Shown here: positions 1 to 13,700 of the stretch, piece by piece
How the letters are laid out: each line of letters opens with the position of its first letter
Position numbering within the stretch: position 1 is the stretch's first letter
NCBI RefSeq assembly: GCF_041734735.1
Contig: NC_134906.1
Location: 31,159,500 to 31,223,499 of the forward strand
DNA: 64,000 bases
Origin: Babylonia areolata
Lineage: Eukaryota; Mollusca; Gastropoda; Neogastropoda; Buccinidae
Reading direction: 5' to 3'
Made by a program: the position numbers and the translations under genes
Notes under the pieces: generated by a model
The model's input: the letters and a program-made list of their open reading frames with translations, nothing else
The model's database searches: none
Told to the model about the DNA's origin: nothing

Positions 1-345
1 AGATAATGACTGCCAACTTCTTTCATCACTACACCTCATTGCCAGCTGTAAAACAACACAGATAATGACTGCCAACTACACCTCATTGCCAGCTGTAAAA
101 CAACACAGATAATGACTGCCAACTTCTTTCATTATTACCCCTCATCACCAGCTGTAAAACAACACAGATAATGACTGCCAACTGCACCTCATTGCCAGCT
201 GTAAAACAACACAGATAATGACTGCCAACTTCTTTCATTACGACCCCTCATTGCCAGCTGTAAAACAACACAGATAATGACTGCCAACTACACCTCATTG
301 CCAGCTGTAAAACAACACAGATAATGACTGCCAACTTCTTTCATA
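1..345. repeat. Minisatellite with alternating ~47- and ~59-bp units
   Basis: The unit starts agataatgactgccaact and ends gccagctgtaaaacaacac. Long units carry an extra ttctttcat block that the short ones lack. The array continues off the left edge. It ends where a decayed LINE begins. Confidence 0.9.
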
Positions 346-1145
346 GCTACAATATTCATGTAAAGAGGAACAAAGTCATCGGAAATGCTTTGACGCTTCT
401 ATTGAGTGGTGATCATCATGTATTCGGTTTACTGTGGATAAAGACACATATGGTTTAGTTCTGACCCCATCATTAACTTATTTATATTCTCTTGTAATAC
501 TAGAGATTCATCTTTTGCATTACAATGACTGGCATGTAGGGTTGTATTATCTGCAAATATTTCACAGAAAGTAGTTAAGTACAAGGATAAATCATTCCTG
601 TATATTAAAAATAGATAAGGTCCTAGAACAGAGCTTTGGGGTAACCATATTTAACAGGAAAAGAGCAGACTGATATTCATTAACTAACACCATTTGTTTT
701 CTGTCAGATTATAAAAGTGACATAAGAACCAAAGTGCTGTTAGACAGACCATTAATTCTTAACTTTCTCAGAAGGAATCTGTGATCAATCATGTCAAACG
801 CTTTGGCAAAGTCTACAATAAGAGACATCAGTGACTTTGATTTTATATACATTACTAAGCCATTCATATATTTGGCTGGTCAGAGCTGTACGACAAGAAT
901 GGTATTTCCAAAATCCAAATCAGTCTGAAAGAGATTAAAACGATGGAAATGATTAAGAATGTGCGGTCTCATGTGATTCTCTAATGGCTTTATAAAACAG
1001 ATAAAATATACACTGGTATGTAGTCAGAGGGTTCAGATGGATCACTATATTTATAACAAGATACAATTTACTCAAATTTAACAGCTTTGGAAACTGGATT
1101 TTATCAATAAATGAATTGAAGATATAGGTGAGGCTGAAGAAAGAA
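345..1145 (-). mobile_element. Decayed LINE reverse transcriptase fragment
   Basis: On the minus strand, broken frames carry RT-like pieces. Around 785-845 the frame reads IVDFAKAFDMIDHRFLL, matching RT motif A of the CR1/L2/Jockey group. Upstream of this (higher coordinates) is an NHFHRFNLFQTDLDFGN piece in the place of the usual LxxFQxGF motif. Downstream the FADD region reads as NTTLHASHCNAKDESLVLQ. Several stops and frame changes mean it is an old relic. No 3' tail or target duplication is visible. Confidence 0.7.
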
Positions 1146-1257
1146 GAAAGAAAGTAGGGGGGAGTAGAAGAAAAAGAGGAGAAAAGGCAGAAGAAAGGAG
1201 GAGGAGGTAGGAGAAGATGCAGGAGGAGGAATATAAATGTACATACATAAACTAGGT
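1146..1257. repeat. Purine-rich (GA/GGA) simple sequence
   Basis: A run of gaa, agg and gga motifs lies between the LINE relic and the 24-bp array. It is low complexity with no gene. Confidence 0.8.
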
Positions 1258-2815
1258 GTAATGTGTGCACTGATGGGTCATGGTCACATAGGTGTCATGT
1301 GTTATGGTCATGTAGGTGTACATGTTGTGGCCATATTGGTCTTGTGTATCATGACCATATATTTCTAATGTGTCATGGCCGTACAGGTGTAATGTGTCAT
1401 GGCCATGTAGGTGTGATGTCATGGCAATATAGGTGTGATGTGTCATGGTCAAGAAGATGTGTGTCATGGCCATATAGGTGTGATTTGTCATGGCTATATA
1501 GGTGTGATGTGTCATGGCCATGTAGGTGTGATGTGTCATGGCCATGTAGGTGTGATGCGTCATGGCCATACAGGTTTGATGTGTCATGGCCATATAGGTG
1601 TGATGTGTCAGGGCCATATAGGTCGTGTGTAGGTGTTGTGCGTCATTGCCATGTAGGTGTGATGTGTTATGGCCATATAGATGTGATGTGTCATAGCTAT
1701 ATAGGTGTGATGTATCATGGCTATATAGGTGTGATGTGTCATGGCCATATAGGTGTGATGTATCATGGCTATACAGGTGTGATGTGTCATGGCTATATTG
1801 GTGTGATGTGTCATGGCCTTGTAGGTGTGATGTGTCATGGCTATATAGGTGTGATGTGTCATGGCCTTGTAGGTGTGATGTGTCATGGCCATATAGGTGT
1901 GATGTATCATGGTCATGAAGATGTGTCATGGCCATATAGGTGTAATGTGTCATGGCCATATAGGTGTGATGTGTTATGGCCATGTAGGTGTGATGTGTCA
2001 TGGCCATACAGGTGTGATGTGTCATGGCTATACAGGTGTGATATCATGGCCATGTAGGTGTAATGTGTCATGGCCACACAGGTGTGATGTGTCATGGCCA
2101 TACAGGTGTGATGTGTCATGGCTATATAGGTGTGATGTATCATGGCCATATAGGTGTAATGTGTCAAGGCTATATAGGTGTGATGTGTCATGGCCATACA
2201 GGTGTGATGTGTCATGGCCATATAGGTGTGATGTATCATGGCCATATAGGTGTAATGTGTCAAGGCTATACAGGTGTGCTGTGTCATGGCCATATAGGTG
2301 TGATGCGTCATGGCCATATAGGTGTGATGTGTCGTGGCCATGTAGGTGTGATGTGTCATGGCCATATAGGTCTTGTGTGTCATGGCCATATAGGTGTGAT
2401 GTGTCTTGGCTATATAGGTGTGATGTGTCATGGCCATGTAGGTGTGATGTGTCATGGCCATATAGCTCTTGTGTCTCATGGCCATATAGGTGTGATGTGT
2501 CATGGCCATATAGGTCTTGTGTGTCATGGCCATATAGGTGTGATGTGTCGTGGCCATATAGGTGTGATGTGTCATGGCCATGTAGGTGTAATGTGTCATG
2601 CCCATATAGGTGTGATGTGTCATGGCCATGTAGGTGTGATGTGTCATGGCCATGTAGGTGTGATGCGTCATGGTCATATAGGTGTGATGTGTCATGGCTA
2701 TATAGGTGTGATGTGTCATGGCTATATAGGTGTGATGTGTCATGGTCATGAAGATGTGTGTCGTGGCCATGTAGGTGTAATGTGTCATGGCCATGTAGGT
2801 GTGATGTGTACATAT
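1258..2815. repeat. 24-bp minisatellite, about 64 copies
   Basis: The unit is near gtgtgatgtgtcatggccatatag. Frequent ta/tg and gg/gc changes occur inside it. As 24 is a multiple of three, it leaves overlapping long open frames on both strands that encode 8-residue repeats (CDVSWPYR, MAMTHHTY); these are not genes. Confidence 0.95.
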
Positions 2816-2879
2816 AGACACATATACTGACCATGTGTTGATCCAGCATGGTTCTGAAGTGTTCAGCATAGTTGTTCTG

Positions 2880-4450
2880 TTTGCCGTCACTGGCCAGCTG
2901 TAAAACAACACATCAGTCATCAGGTCCTGACCACAACACAACATCAGTCATCACGTTCTGACCACAACACAACATCAGTCATCATGGTTCTGACCACAAC
3001 ACAACATCAGTCATCATGGTTCTGACCACAACACAACATCAGTCATCATGGTTCTGACCACAACACAACATCAGTCATCATGGTTCTGACCACAGCACAA
3101 CATCAGTCATCATGGTTCTGACCACAACACAACATCAGTCATCAGGTCCTGACCACAACACAACATCAGTCATCATGGTTCTGACCACAACACAACATCA
3201 GTCATCATGGTTCTGACCACAACACAACATCAGTCATCATGGTTCTGACCACAACACAACATCAGTCATGGTTCTGACCACAACACAACATCAGTCATCA
3301 TGGTTCTGACCACAACACAACATCAGTCATCATGGTTCTGACCACAACACAACATCAGTCATCATGGTTCTGACCACAGCACAACATCAGTCATCATGGT
3401 TCTGACCACAACACAACATCAGTCATCATGGTTCTGACCACAACACAACATCAGTCATCATGGTTCTGACCACAACACAACATCAGTCATCATGGTTCTG
3501 ACCACAACACAACATCAGTCATCATGGTTCTGACCACAACACAACATCAGTCATCATGGTTCTGACCACAACACAACATCAGTCATCACGTTCTGACCAC
3601 AACACAACATCAGTCATCATGGTTCTGACCACAGCACAACATCAGTCATGGTTCTGACCACAACACAACATCAGTCATCATGGTTCTGACCACAACACAA
3701 CATCAGTCATCATGGTTCTGACCACAACACAACATCAGTCATCATGGTTCTGACCACAACACAACATCAGTCATGTTCTGACCACAACACAACATCAGTC
3801 ATCATGGTTCTGACCACAACACAACATCAGTCATCATGGTTCTGACCACAACACAACATCAGTCATGGTTCTGACCACAACACAACATCAGTCATGGTTC
3901 TGACCACAACACAACATCAGTCATCACGTTCTGACCACAACACAACATCAGTCATCACGTTCTGACCACAACACAACATCAGTCATGGTTCTGACCACAA
4001 CACAACATCAGTCATCACGTTCTGACCACAGCACAACATCAGTCATCATGGTTCTGACCACAACACAACATCAGTCATCACGTTCTGACCACAACACAAC
4101 ATCAGTCATCATGGTTCTGACCACAACACAACATCAGTCATCATGGTTCTGACCACAACACATCAGTCATGGTTCTGACCACAACACATCAGTCATGGTT
4201 CTGACCACAACACAACATCAGTCATGTTCTGACCACAACACAACATCAGTCATGGTTCTGACCACAACACAACATCAGTCATCATGGTTCTGACCACAAC
4301 ACAACATCAGTCATGGTTCTGACCACAACACAACATCAGTCATCATGGTTCTGACCACAACACAACATCAGTCATCACGTTCTGACCACAACACATCAGT
4401 CATCATGGTTCTGACCACAACACAACATCAGTCATCACGTTCTGAAGTGT
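2880..4450. repeat. 32-bp minisatellite, about 48 copies
   Basis: The unit starts catcatggttctgaccac and goes on acaacacaacatcagt. Occasional units lack the cat or atcatg block, giving shorter variants. It borders the next array through a shared gttctgaagtgttcagc segment. Confidence 0.93.
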
Positions 4451-5660
4451 TCAGCGAAGTTGTCCTGTTTGCTATCACTGTCAAAACAGAAATCAACACA
4501 ATACAAAGACATGATACTACACAACACTAAACAGAACAAATCAACACAATACAAAATGACACAACACAGTACAAAGACATGATACTACACAACACTAAAC
4601 AGAACAAATCAACACAACACAATATAAAATGACGCAACACAATACAAAGACATGATACTAAACAACACTAAACAGAACAAACCAACACAACACAATAGAA
4701 TACCTAACAGTACAACACAGCATCAGTCATCATAGTTCTGAAGTGTTCAGCATAGTTATCTTGTTTGCCTTCACTGTCAAAACACAACACAACATAACAT
4801 AACATCTGTCATCATGGTCGGAAATGTTCACTGTCACTGTCAAAACACACAATAACACAACACGACATAAAACAACATAACATAGCACAACATAACACAA
4901 CACAACACAGCATAACATCAGTCATGTTCTGAAGTGTTTGCCTTCATTGTCAAAACACAACACAACACAACACGACACAACACAACACGACATCAGTCAT
5001 CATGTTCTGAAGTGGTTTGCTGTCACTGTCAAAACACGACACAACATAACAGAACACAACATAACATAACACAACATAACATCAGTCATGTTCTGAAGTG
5101 TTTGCCTTCACTGTCAAAACACAACACAACACAAAAAAACACGACACAACACAACACGACATCAGTCATCATGTTCTGAAGTGTTCGCTGTCACTGTCAC
5201 TGTCACAACACAACACAACACGGCACAACACAACATGACATCAGTCATCATGTTCTGAAGTGTTCGCTGTCGCTGTCGCTGTCACTACACAACACAACAC
5301 GACACTACACAACACGACATCAGTCATCATGTTCTGAAGAGTTCGCTGTTGCTGTCGCTGTCACAACACAACACAACACAACATCAGTCATCATGTTCTG
5401 AAGTGTTCACTGTCACAACACAACACAACACAACACAACACAACACAACACAACACAACATCAGTCATCATGTTCAGAAGTGTTCGCTGTCACTGTCAAA
5501 ACACAACACAACATGACACAACACAACACAACATCAGTCATCATGTTCAGAAGTGTTCGCTGTCACTGTCAAAACACAACACAACACAACACAACACGAC
5601 ACAACACAACACAACATCAGTCATCATGTTCTGAAGTGTTCGCCGTTGCTGTCAAAACTG
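4451..5660. repeat. AACAC-rich satellite with conserved 40-bp spacer
   Basis: Runs of (acaac)n, with gac and taac variants, alternate with a more constant block, atcagtcatcatgttctga then agtgttcgctgtcactgtc. Eleven or so blocks are seen. The block also borders the 32-bp array, so the two arrays share an origin. It lies in the intron downstream of exon G. Confidence 0.88.
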
Positions 5661-5689
5661 TCAATAATGAAGGCATGACCAGGAAAAAC

Positions 5690-5825
5690 CCACAACAACA
5701 ACAACAACAATGATGATGATGATGATGATGGTGATGATGAAGAATGTGACGATGATTATGATGATGATGGTGATGATGAAGACAAAGACGATGATAATGA
5801 TGACAATGACGATGATGACGACAAC
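5690..5825. repeat. (CAA)n then (GATGAT)n microsatellite beside exon G donor
   Basis: Simple sequence abuts the exon G 5' splice site (gtacgt at 5826-5831). No gene. Confidence 0.9.
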
Positions 5826-5831
5826 ACGTAC

Positions 5832-5906
5832 AGGAATGACAAAGACGTGACCAGGGGGGCCGGGCTGACCGTTGGTTCCAGGAATACCATCACGTCCATC
5901 AGGTCC
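5832..5906 (-). CDS. Collagen exon G: end of minor helix and start of N-telopeptide
   Basis: The exon is 75 nt (25 codons), phase 0 at both ends. The acceptor is aatgctgtgtgcag|GGA and the donor is ATTCCT|gtacgt. It has six Gly-X-Y triplets (GPD-GRD-GIP, then GTN-GQP-GPP) followed by G-HVFVIP. The last part aligns with the vertebrate type V/XI boundary GLPGPPG-TMLMLP, where the minor helix stops. This is good evidence for clade-B fibrillar collagen over other Gly-X-Y proteins. The next exon (telopeptide and start of main helix) was not found between 5831 and position 1. Confidence 0.88.
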
Positions 5907-8900
5907 CTGCACACAGCATTATCTCCCTTTATCGTACGTGTACGTGTCTTAACCCCTAGGCTGCCTGCATGACGAGATAACTCGTCATGGCAAGCATGTA
6001 TACTTCGCTGCCTGCATGACGAGATAACTCGTCATCGAAATATTCTGACTTTTCCCTGGTTTGCATTCACTTCATTGGCAAAAATAGCGGTAGCTTTAGC
6101 CTGGGGAATCTCTCTAGATTCTATTCATAGCTAGAAACCCCATCTATGTCATGAAGCAGTCCTTTATTTGAACGTTTTGGTTGGGTCACTGTCCAAGTGT
6201 TTGCCTGACTTCTCTCCTCGCTCGCTCAACAAAATGTCGGACTGACGCCGTGCTCAAGACATGCGATCGTGACGAACTAAATCAACCAAGATTTCTTTCT
6301 TTAGCTGATGCTCCGAAGGAATTGAAGCGTAAATTCGAAGAAGATAGTGATGAACATTTATAGGACGATCTGATAGAAAATAAAGGGAGTAATCAAGAGA
6401 GTGGCCAAGATGCGACTGTCAGTGAGTGATGCCGGCTGTACAGATGTTAGCAGACGACAGATGACCGAATTAGCAGCAGAGCGATATTCTTGGCACGCAG
6501 CCAACGCGGTCTGATGAGAACTGAATCAAGTGACCGTGTGAGAGGGGTGAGGAGGAAGGGGGGTGCAGACTGAGGGGGCGTGGCCTCACATCCATCGTAT
6601 CACTTGGAGAAGTCACAATGTATTGTGTATCTATCTCTTAAAAAAATATATATATATATTGTGGTTGTTCTAGTATGATTTTGTGTTTGCAGATATCCAT
6701 TTGTCCAGAAAATATGATATTTTTGTGCAAATTACCTGACTAATGTTTGTAATGAACAAGTTGAAAATGTGACAAAAAACAAAACACTGATTTCAAAACA
6801 ACAGCATGTCACTAAAAATATATAAAATGGGAAAACAGCATGTGTTTTGTATTCTTTATTCATTTACCTTTCAGAAAATATATACTTTTATGGGTCTTTC
6901 TCCAATAACAAAGAGCACAGAATTTTTTGAAAATTTATACCCGTTTTTTGTGAAAAAACCCTGGCAAATAGATTTCACTTAAATCTTATTTTCCTGGCAG
7001 CGAAAGGGTTAATAAAGATTTTGTCTTTTGTCTTTATCTGCCCTCTTCAACACAGCATTGTTTCACTTTATCTTCAGTCTTCAACACAGCATTGTCTCCC
7101 TTTATCTACCCTCTCAACACAGCATTGTCTCCCTTTATCTGCCCTCTCCAACACAGCATTGTTTCCCTTTATCTTCAGTCTTCAACAGAGCATTATCTCC
7201 CTTTATCTACCCTCTCCAACACAGCACTGTCTCCCTTTATCTTCAGTCTTCAACACAGCATTGTCTCCCTTTATCTGCCCTCTTCAACACAGCATTGTCT
7301 CCCTTTATCTTCAGTCTTCAACACAGCACTGTCTCCCTTTATCTGCCCTCTCAACACAGCATTGTCTCCCTTTATCTTCAGTCTTCAACACAGCATTGTC
7401 TCCCTTTATCTACCCTCTCAACACAGCATTATTTCCCTTTATCTTCAGTCTTCAACATAGCATTGTCTCCCTTTATCTTCAGTCTTCAACACAGCATTGT
7501 CTCCCTTTATCTACCCTCTCAACACAGCATTGTCTCCCTTTATCTTCAGTCTTCAACATAGCACTGTCTCCCTTTATCTGCCCTCTTCAACACAGCATTG
7601 TCTCCCTTTATCTTCAGTCTTCAACATAGCACTGTCTCCCTTTATCTGCCCTCTTCAACACAGCATTGTCTCCCTTTATCTGCCCTCTCAACACAGCACT
7701 GTCTCCCTTTATCTGCCCTCTTCAACACAGCATTGTTTCCCTTTATCTTCAGTCTTCAACATAGCATTGTCTCCCTTTATCTGCCCTCTTCAACACAGCA
7801 TTGTTTCCCTTTATCTTCAGTCTTCAACATAGCAACGGTTCCCTTTACTGCCAGTCTTCAGTCTTCAACACACCATTGTCTCCCTTTATCTGTCCTCTTC
7901 ACACACAGCATTGTTTCCCTTTATCCTCCCTCTTCTACACAGCATTCTCTCCCTTTCAGTGGGGCCTTCAAGAAATGAAATTGGTCAGGTTTTCCATTAA
8001 CATTCAATTGATTCAACAGATGACCCAAGTTAAGGAAAAGCAAGCAACCAATCAACAATGACTGACAAACCAAAACCATCGATTGTTCTGCTGTCAATCA
8101 ACAGAATAACATACCAATGAACCATTGATTGTTCTGCTGTCAATCGACAGGATGACAAACCAAAACTATCAATTGTTCTGCTGTCAATCAACAGGATGAC
8201 AAACCAATGAACCATCAATTGTTCTGCTGTCAATCAACAGAATAACATACCAATGAACCATCGATTGTTCTGCTGTCAATCAACAGGATGACAAACCAAT
8301 GAACCATCAATTGTTCTGCTGTCAATCAACAGAATGACATACCAATGAACCATCAATTGTTCTGCTGTCAATCAACAGGATGACATACCAATGAACCATC
8401 AATTGTTCTGCTGTCAATCAACAGCATGACACACCAATGAACCATCAACTGTTCTGCTGTCAATCAACAGCATGACACACCAATGAACCATCAATTGTTC
8501 TGCTGTCAATCAACAGGATGACATACCAATGAACCATCAATTGTTCTGCTGTCAATCAACAGCATGACACACCAATGAACCATCAACTGTTCTGCTGTCA
8601 ATCAACAGCATGACACACCAATGAACCATCAGTTGTTCTGCTGTCAATCAACACTACAGAGAAAGCCCTCAGGACCTAGCAGTGTTTCCTGCTGGATTAT
8701 ACACATTAAAAGTAACAAATAGATATAACACATGACATTACAATGCAGTACAATACAACACATTAAAAGTAACAAATAGATATAACACATGGCATTACAA
8801 TGCAGTACAATACAACACATTAAAAGTAACAAATAGATACGACACATGGCATTACAATGCAGTACAATACAACACATTAAAAGTAACAAATAGATACAAC

Positions 8901-9604
8901 ACATGGCATTACAATGCAGTACAATACAACACAAGAGAAGCAAACTACTGTCTTAGAAAAATGAAATCTTTTAATGTATGCAAGCAGATGCTCCAAATGT
9001 TTTACACATCTGTTGTCTGTAGTGTTTTAACATACGGAGCCGTGTGCTGGGGGGGAAACCTGACCAAACATGACAAAGACAGGTTGGAAAAAGTCATTAG
9101 GAAAGTGGGTGGGGTGGTGGGTATAAGACAAGACACCTTTAGCGACATGCACAATAGAAAACTGACTGACAGACTAATAACAATTTTGACCGACGTAAGA
9201 CACCCACTACATGATGACATTAATAGCAGAAGGTCAGACATAAGTGGTAGGTTTAGAGCTCCACGCGCAAGAACATCTCGATACATTAATTCATTTATTC
9301 CTACAGCCATTCGCGCACACAATCAAAACATCCAATACACTAAGTGAACCCTCCCACCCCCCAAGCCCCCTCGCCACAGCAACACCTGAACTTCACCAGC
9401 AGACGAGTGTATGGGAGCAGACATTATGCGTGCATGTGGGACTGAGCGGGTGAGCACGGGCAAGCAAGCATTTGTGTGTGTGTGCGATCGGAAGTGATTT
9501 TTAAATATTTTCTTATTTTACTTGGATTTCATGTATCTTAATGTTAATGTTCTAATCTTATTGGCGTGACATATGTTATGTGCATGTATACGTTGTTTGT
9601 GTGT

Positions 9605-9694
<90 letters not shown>

Positions 9695-9869
9695 ATTTTA
9701 CTTATATATACGATTTATTCCCTTGATGTTTTTATTTATGTATTGTTGTACAATACCTTATGGTCTTAACGTGTGTGTGTGTGTGTGTGTGTGTGCATTT
9801 TACTTATATATACGATTTATTCCCTTGATGTTTTTATTTATGTATTGTTGTACAATACCTTATGGTCTT

Positions 9870-9912
<43 letters not shown>

Positions 9913-10612
9913 ATGTGTGTGTATGTGTGTGTGGGTGTGTGTGCGTGCGTGCGCGCATGTCATTTTTAGTAATCTTATACCCTTTTTTTTGTTGGATGTT
10001 TTCATTTGTTAATATTGTTGTGCAATACCCTATTGTCTTAACATGAGTATGTGTGTGGGGGGGGTGGGGGGGTTAGTATATCGTCAGCTATTGGGAATTC
10101 TTATTTGACTTGTTTTAATCTCTTCTTATGTTGCGCATGATTTTATGCCAGTGTTTACAATGAGCCTGTGATTGCACAACTTAATTTCCATGTGGATTAA
10201 TAAAGTGTTTTTGATTGATTGATTGATTGAACTATAAATCCAGTGCCACACAGAACTGACAGACCATCTCTCCCCCGACACCAGCACAGTCTAACAGTGC
10301 AGTCCAATGCAGTACAATACAACACAAGAGAAGTGAACCATGAATATAATGCATTATAACGCTGACTCACTGACTCTCCCTTGCCACCACGAGGACCAGG
10401 CATACCACGTGATCCAGGGGGACCAGGAGGACCCTGTTGTAGAACAGACATCAGTCATGTACCTATAAACATCATCACACACATCAGTCATGTACCTATA
10501 AACATCATCACACACATCAGTCATGTACCTATAAACATCATCACACACATCAGTCAAAACACTGTAACCATTGTCACACACACACATCAGTCATTAAAAT
10601 ACAACTGTTGTC

Positions 10613-10659
<47 letters not shown>

Positions 10660-10678
10660 CACAGAAATACAAGTATTG

Positions 10679-10718
<40 letters not shown>

Positions 10719-13700
10719 TCATCTATTTACCACAACTCATCACACCAACACTTCATGTAAACACAAAATCATGTGCATCAGTCATCTATTCACCACAACT
10801 TATCACACCAACCCTTCATGTAAACACAAAATCTAAACCCTTGTGTATACAGTCCATTTATCTAATACAATGCACAACACCAACCATTTCTGTAAATACA
10901 TGTATATTATGCACACAGTTCATCTATTTACCCTAACTGACCACACCAACCATTTCTGTAAATACATGTATATTATGCACACAGTTCATCTATTTACCCT
11001 AACTGACCACACCAACCATTTCTGTAAATACATGTATATTATGCACACAGTTCATCTATTTACCCTAACTGACCACACCAACCATTTCTGTAAATACATG
11101 TATATTATGCACACAGTTCCATCTATTTACCCTAACTGACCACACCAACCATTTCTGTAAATACATGTATATTATGCACACAGTTAAACGCACACAGTTC
11201 ATCTATTTACCATAACTGACCACACCAACCATTTCTGTAAATACATGTATATTATGCACACAGTTCATCTATTTACCCTAACTGACCACACCAACCATTT
11301 CTGTAAATACATGTATATTATGCACACAGTTCCATCTATTTACCCTAACTGACCACACCAACCATTTCTGTAAATACATGTATATTATGCACACAGTTAA
11401 ACGCACACAGTTCATCTATTTACCATAACAGACCACACCAACCATTTCCGTAAATACATGTATATTATGCACACAGTTCATCTATTTACCAAAACTCACC
11501 ACACCAGCCCCTTAAAGAGGACATGAAGTGCTGTGGCTTTATGGCTTACATAAATAGACTTTTGGTACTTCTGGCTTGTCCGATACTTTTTAAAGCAAAT
11601 ACATGTGTATCTTGAGGGGAAACAAATTCAAATCTGATGCTTCAAATAGTCATGGAAGCTGCCATTTTGAAAAGGTTGTGACACAAGTTTGGACTCACTT
11701 TCACTTTGGCTGATTAATTGATGACTAGAGTGAAACAAATTTGTTAAAAATACTGTGCAAGGACTTAAAAACAAGTGTAAGGACTGTCCTTGAATGAATT
11801 TTGGTTTTGTTCCAAGTAATTTTGAACCAGACGAAGAATGAAAACAAGCTGCTGAAATGTCAGCACATACAGATCAAGGTGAGTGCTGATATGGAAACTG
11901 CATGTTTGCCAACTCCATACAGACAGATCAAGGTGAGTGTTGATATGGAAACTGCATGTTTGCCAACTCCATACAGACAGATCAAGGTGAGTGTTGATAT
12001 GGAAACTGCATGTTTGCCAACTCCATACAGACAGATCAAGGTGAGTGTTGATATGGAAACTGCATGTTTGCCAACTCCATACAGACAGATCAAGGTGAGT
12101 GTTGATATGGAAACTGCATGTTTGCCAACTCCATACAGACAGATCAAGGTGAGTGCTGATACGGAAACTGCATGTTTGCCAACTCCATACAGACAGATCA
12201 AGGTTGTGAGTGCTGATATGGAAACTGCATGTTTGCCAACTCCATACAGACAGATCAAGGTTGTGAGTGCTGATACGGAAACTGCATGTTTGCCAACTCC
12301 ATACAGACAGATCAAGGTTGTGAGTGCTGATATGGAAACTGCATGTTTGCCAACTCCATACAGACAGATCAAGGTGAGTGTTGATATGGAAACTGCATGT
12401 TTGCCAACTCCATACAGACAGATCAAGGTGAGTGCTGATATGGAAACTGCATGTTTGCCAACTCCATCCAGACAGATCAAGGTGAGTGTTGATATGGAAA
12501 CTGCATGTTTGCCAACTCCATAATGACAGATCAAGGTGAGTGTTGATACGGAAACTGCATGTTTGCCAACTCCATACAGACAGATCAAGGTGAGTGCTGA
12601 TATGGAAACTGCATGTTTGCCAACTCCATAATGACAGATCAAGGTGAGTGTTGATACGGAAACTGCATGTTTGCCAACTCCATGATGACAGATCAAGGTG
12701 AGTGTTGATACGGAAACTGCATGTTTGCCAACTCCATACAGACAGATCAAGGTGAGTGCTGATACGGAAACTGCATGTTTGCCAACTCCATACAGACAGA
12801 TCAAGGTGAGTGCTGATATGGAAACTGCATGTTTGCCAACTCCATACAGACAGATCAAGGTGAGTGCTGATACGGAAACTGCATGTTTGCCAACTCCATA
12901 CAGACAGATCAAGGTGAGTGCTGATACGGAAACTGCATGTTTGCCAACTCCATGATGCCCACAGAAAGCACATGTTGCAGAGAACAGAATTTGACAGTTG
13001 CAGTTTTTGAAAATGATGAATGTAATGGGCCTTCATTTTGCATCACAGAACAGCCGTTGTTTCTCACAGTTGTTCTAAACTGAGCAATCCTGAAACTGAC
13101 TTTGTGTACATCCGATGTGGTCACAAATGACCTCTTCAGGTCTTTTTTCTAGAGAGCCAGGCCCAATATGGCGGCACCTCATGTGTGCCAGGCTGATACT
13201 TCAAACCAATTCAACTGCTTTAATGCACAGATATATACAGTTCAATGCATGGTTCTGTAGTTAAATACCCATTTGCCAGGTTTTTAGAGCATGGTGCTAT
13301 TTCACTTTGTCCTCCTGAAGTATACAAATACGTGCATTGTACATGTTTATCACAACTGACCACACCAACCCTTTATGAAAAGATATATATAATGTACATT
13401 GTTCATGTGTTTACCATAACTGACCACACCAACCCTTTATGAAAAGATATATATAATGTACATTGTTCATGTGTTTATCACAACTGACCACACCAACCCT
13501 TTATGAAAAGATATATATAATGTACATTGTTCATGTGTTTACCACAACTGACCACACCAACCCTTTATGAAAAGATATATATAATGTACATTGTTCATGT
13601 GTTTACCATAACTGACCACACCAACCCTTTATGAAAAGATATATATATAATGTACATTGTTCATGTGTTTATCCAACTGACCACACCAACCCTTTATGAA

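Noticed and set aside
953-1270. Hydrophobic minus-strand frame of 105 aa
   Set aside because: It covers the purine-rich tract and part of the decayed LINE; only the LINE relic is supported.
1252-2944. Long overlapping open frames on both strands (MAMTHHTY and CDVSWPYR repeats)
   Set aside because: They follow exactly from a 24-bp tandem repeat without stops; there is no start context, domain or splice support.
11866-12956. 54-bp units as a run of collagen helix exons, and their CAAG|gtgagt donor match
   Set aside because: No Gly-X-Y coding in any frame, no introns between units, and the donor-like site is on the plus strand while the gene is on the minus strand.
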